A stretch of DNA of 33,966 bases from a bacterium (lineage in GTDB: Bacteria > UBP6 > UBA1177 > JAKLFG01), in NCBI GenBank assembly GCA_022711315.1, contig JAKLFG010000023.1, forward strand, positions 1 through 33,966, written 5' to 3'. The number at the start of each line of letters is the position of its first letter. Within the stretch, counting starts at the first letter, position 1. The position numbers and the translations under genes were made by a program. Under the pieces are notes generated by a model. It ran no database searches. It saw only the letters and a program-made list of their open reading frames with translations, and was not told the DNA's origin. Positions 32,292 to 33,966 of this stretch are shown here, piece by piece.

Positions 32292-32382
32292 CCTCACCCG
32301 GCAGAGCCGCCCTCTCCTTGTAAAAGGCGAGGGCGCTACCATGTACCCCTTCTCCTTTTCCAAGGAGAAGGTTGGGATGAGG
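32292..32382. repeat. palindromic MITE/REP-like element in the LRR gene leader
   Basis: The ends are near-inverted (CCTCACCC at 32292-32299 and GGGATGAGG at 32374-32382). Inside are two hairpins: an 11-bp stem with one mismatch (32309-32334) and a perfect 10-bp stem with a TTCC loop (32348-32371). The sequence resembles widespread intergenic palindromes of the CCTCxCCC...CTCTCC type. The second hairpin buries the AAGGAG before the ATG at 32377, and that ATG lies in the element's right end. No other copy is in the window. Confidence 0.7.
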
Positions 32383-32948
32383 TCATCCTTTTTTATCCTC
32401 CTCCTTTTCTTCCTCGCCTGCATCGGTTGTGACGGTGACGGGCCGCTGAAACCGGGTGAATTCGAGGACCCGGCGTTCGCGAAGTGTGTGGAGAAAAAAA
32501 TCAGTTATGCCGAATTGGACAAGAATGATCCTGATTTGTATAATAAGATTAGTAGCTTAGAATGTTATGGGGGGGGGTTTCGAGCCTCAAAGGCATCGAA
32601 AACATGCCTAACATGGACTGGCTTGCCATAGTCGACAACGAGATCGAATCGCTGGAGCCGCTCCGCACCTTGACGAAATTGGAGTTCCTGAAACTGAATA
32701 ACAACAAGATAAAGGATCTGGAACCGTTGTCGGGGTTGACGGAGTTGGGCTATCTTTCCCTAGATAACAATTTTATCGAGGATCTCTCCCCCCTATATGG
32801 CTTGTTGAGCTTAGACTACTTATATGTGACCAACAATTGCGTGAAAGATCTTTCTCAATTTGACGAACTAGAGAAAAGAAATTCGAAATTAGTTTTTGCA
32901 GAACAAACCATAACTTCCCAGAACTCTGAGAAGTGCTATCAACCATAG
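32377..32948 (+). pseudogene. leucine-rich-repeat lipoprotein, frame broken at a G9 tract
   Basis: The first frame starts MRSSFFILLLFFLACIGC, a lipoprotein signal peptide, and continues to residue about 64 (FEDPAFAKCVEKKISYAELD, KISSLECYGG). At nine consecutive G (32569-32577) the frame shifts; the first frame then stops at 32631 (84 residues). The second frame continues with an internalin-like LRR domain (SSLKGIENMPNMDWLAIV, LTKLEFLKLNNNKIKDLEPL, then LSLDNNFIEDLSPL) to the TAG at 32946. Ten or seven G would join them into one lipoprotein of about 190 residues. The gene is much AT-richer than its neighbours, suggesting transfer. It could be a phase-variable gene caught off, a pseudogene, or an assembly error in the homopolymer. 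An alternative start at 32260 has a perfect GGAGG but would put 39 residues before the signal peptide. Confidence 0.82.
32569..32577 (+). repeat. poly-G tract (nine G) at the LRR frame break
   Basis: A run of nine G lies exactly where the reading frame changes, between the lipoprotein head and the LRR domain. Runs of this length slip during replication in phase-variable genes of other bacteria. Confidence 0.95.
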
Positions 32949-33966
32949 GTGAGGAACATACATCTCTCCCTCGTCCAACGCGCCCTCATGCGGCTCCTCG
33001 AAGATGAGGTGAGTGATTTCGGTGACCATTTCAATGATCTTATCTCGGCCCTTGATGACATCGACCTCTCCTCTCTCGCTGGCGAACTCGAAACACCCGC
33101 TGCTATCGAAGATTTTCTGGGCGACCCCGTTGCGTTCGATGAAGGAAATATAAAGAGTGCGCTTACCGGCATCCTCGACACCGAAAATCTGTCCACCCTC
33201 ATGGAGATATATATCGCGGCGGCGGCGGAACAGTTCAACTTCGAGGTGCTCAACGAGATACTGAGCGGTAACTTCAACTACAAACAGTTCGTAGAACAGG
33301 CGCTCGTCGGTTGCCTTACCGATAGCGAGATCCCCTCCAGTCTCACGAACCACCCGATCGGGAACGCGGCGCTCCGGGAGGCGCTCGATTGCGGGAGTAC
33401 CTGCACGCTGGGCGCTGTCCTCGGTAATCTGGACGACATAGGGACCGGCTTGGGAGCGGCCGCGAACGATCCGGGCCTGCTCGCGGGGAAGGCGAAGGAA
33501 TTGAGCGGAAGCGTGATGACGGGTATCGAGAAGCGTATCCGCGAGATCATCATGGAGAAACTGATGCTGTTGCCGTACGGGGAATTCGTCCTGCACGGGT
33601 ACGGGGCGGTATCGTTCTTCGATCATACCGAAACGATCTATGAGATGACCGGGTTCATCGGGACGCGGCTCCGGCCGGAGGGGATACCGTTGGATCCGAG
33701 CGAGTACGCGCGGCTGGACGGCGTGAAGAAACGGGCGCGCGACCGGTTCATAACTGCTTACGATACATCGCTGGAGCCGTTCCTGCCGTACTATAAGTTC
33801 TACGCGAAAGGGATGGTTATCGGGCTCGCGGACGCGATCATAGATGGGACCTTGGCGAAGGCGCAGACGGCGACGGGCTTGGACAAGCTACTGGGAGGCA
33901 CCTTGAGCGCGGACGATATCCGCGATATCCAAGCGTCGATAAGCCGCGGCGAATTCGATCAGGAAC
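32949..33966 (+). CDS. unknown protein, open to the right edge; start unclear
   Basis: An unbroken frame of at least 339 codons runs from directly after the LRR gene's TAG to the window end, in the same frame as the LRR domain. Possible starts are GTG 32949, touching the stop codon, and ATG 32988; neither has a ribosome binding site or signal peptide. The product is mostly helical and rich in Ala, Asp, Leu and Gly (LVQRALMRLLEDEVSDF, LTGILDTENLSTLMEIY, LDCGSTCTLGAVL, FLPYYKFYAKGMVIGLADA). I do not recognise a family. The missing start signals suggest it is the rest of a longer protein whose original N-terminus has been lost or replaced by the LRR cassette. GC content returns to that of the region. 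The opposite-strand frame at 32889-33626 is its shadow. Confidence 0.65.
   Translation, partial: MRNIHLSLVQRALMRLLEDEVSDFGDHFNDLISALDDIDLSSLAGELETPAAIEDFLGDPVAFDEGNIKSALTGILDTENLSTLMEIYIAAAAEQFNFEVLNEILSGNFNYKQFVEQALVGCLTDSEIPSSLTNHPIGNAALREALDCGSTCTLGAVLGNLDDIGTGLGAAANDPGLLAGKAKELSGSVMTGIEKRIREIIMEKLMLLPYGEFVLHGYGAVSFFDHTETIYEMTGFIGTRLRPEGIPLDPSEYARLDGVKKRARDRFITAYDTSLEPFLPYYKFYAKGMVIGLADAIIDGTLAKAQTATGLDKLLGGTLSADDIRDIQASISRGEFDQE

Noticed and set aside
32569-32577. Programmed ribosomal frameshift at the G9 run
   Set aside because: No slippery heptamer context followed by a clear downstream pseudoknot was seen. Length variation of the run or an assembly error is simpler.
32889-33626. A 245-codon minus-strand frame at the right edge
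   Set aside because: The plus-strand frame is longer, stays open to the edge and has more natural composition. The minus frame also runs into the 3' end of the LRR gene. Some doubt remains because the plus frame lacks start signals.

Overview
The window looks like the chromosome of a GC-rich, Gram-negative bacterium from the former Deltaproteobacteria (Myxococcota-like). This rests on outer-membrane-type lipoproteins with Asp-rich linkers, delta-60 repeat and Cys-rich secreted proteins, and a FrzS-like pseudo-receiver/coiled-coil protein beside a PilB/GspE-type ATPase. The placement is inferred from gene content, not from a phylogenetic marker search. Coding density is very high: no stretch over 300 bases lacks a gene, and I saw no tRNA, rRNA, CRISPR array or transposase.

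Layout. (1) 1-5841, minus strand: three secreted proteins. One is a 14-unit delta-60 repeat protein cut by the left edge. One is a propeller-like repeat protein. One is a Cys-rich protein. The last two share an almost identical acidic C-terminal tail ending in GCGCSLxF. (2) 5913-9895, minus strand: rplM-rpsI, then metK-bioD-bioF. A terminator-like hairpin sits directly against the metK ribosome binding site. (3) 10000-11910, minus: an arylsulfotransferase-like lipoprotein, divergent from smpB-yraN-rsmI (12038-13682), whose stop and start codons overlap. (4) 13756-17615, plus: an unknown protein, a FrzS-like protein and a PilB/GspE-type ATPase, plausibly one operon for type IV pilus or secretion control. 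(5) 17646-21719, minus: an aminotransferase, an AT-richer ORF6N/PLD-like gene, a four-helix membrane protein, and a GAF-HD-GYP cyclic-di-GMP phosphodiesterase overlapping the membrane protein by one base. (6) 21815-26432: three surface lipoproteins (GH13 amylase-like, EGF-like, Kazal-like). (7) 26436-30273, minus: gmk, a bifunctional RelA/SpoT protein and dapA in one operon. (8) 30369-32183: a CDF metal transporter divergent from a flavodoxin-like reductase. (9) 32201-33966: an AT-rich leucine-rich-repeat lipoprotein broken at a run of nine G, with a leader made of a palindromic repeat. It is followed in the same frame by an open reading frame that runs off the window.

Housekeeping genes (translation, SAM, biotin, lysine precursor, stringent response) are interleaved with a large investment in surface proteins. 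Three N-terminal lipoproteins carry an Asp-rich spacer right after the lipid cysteine. Two non-lipoproteins carry the same kind of spacer right before a C-terminal GCGC. This mirror image suggests the C-terminal cysteines mark an anchoring or processing site. The strongest candidates for something undescribed are this GCGC tail, the possibly phase-variable LRR lipoprotein with its hairpin-covered ribosome binding site, and the FrzS-like/PilB-like operon.

Many intergenic regions carry readable sigma70-type promoters (TTGAxx, 16-17 bases, TAxxxT), which helped fix gene starts.
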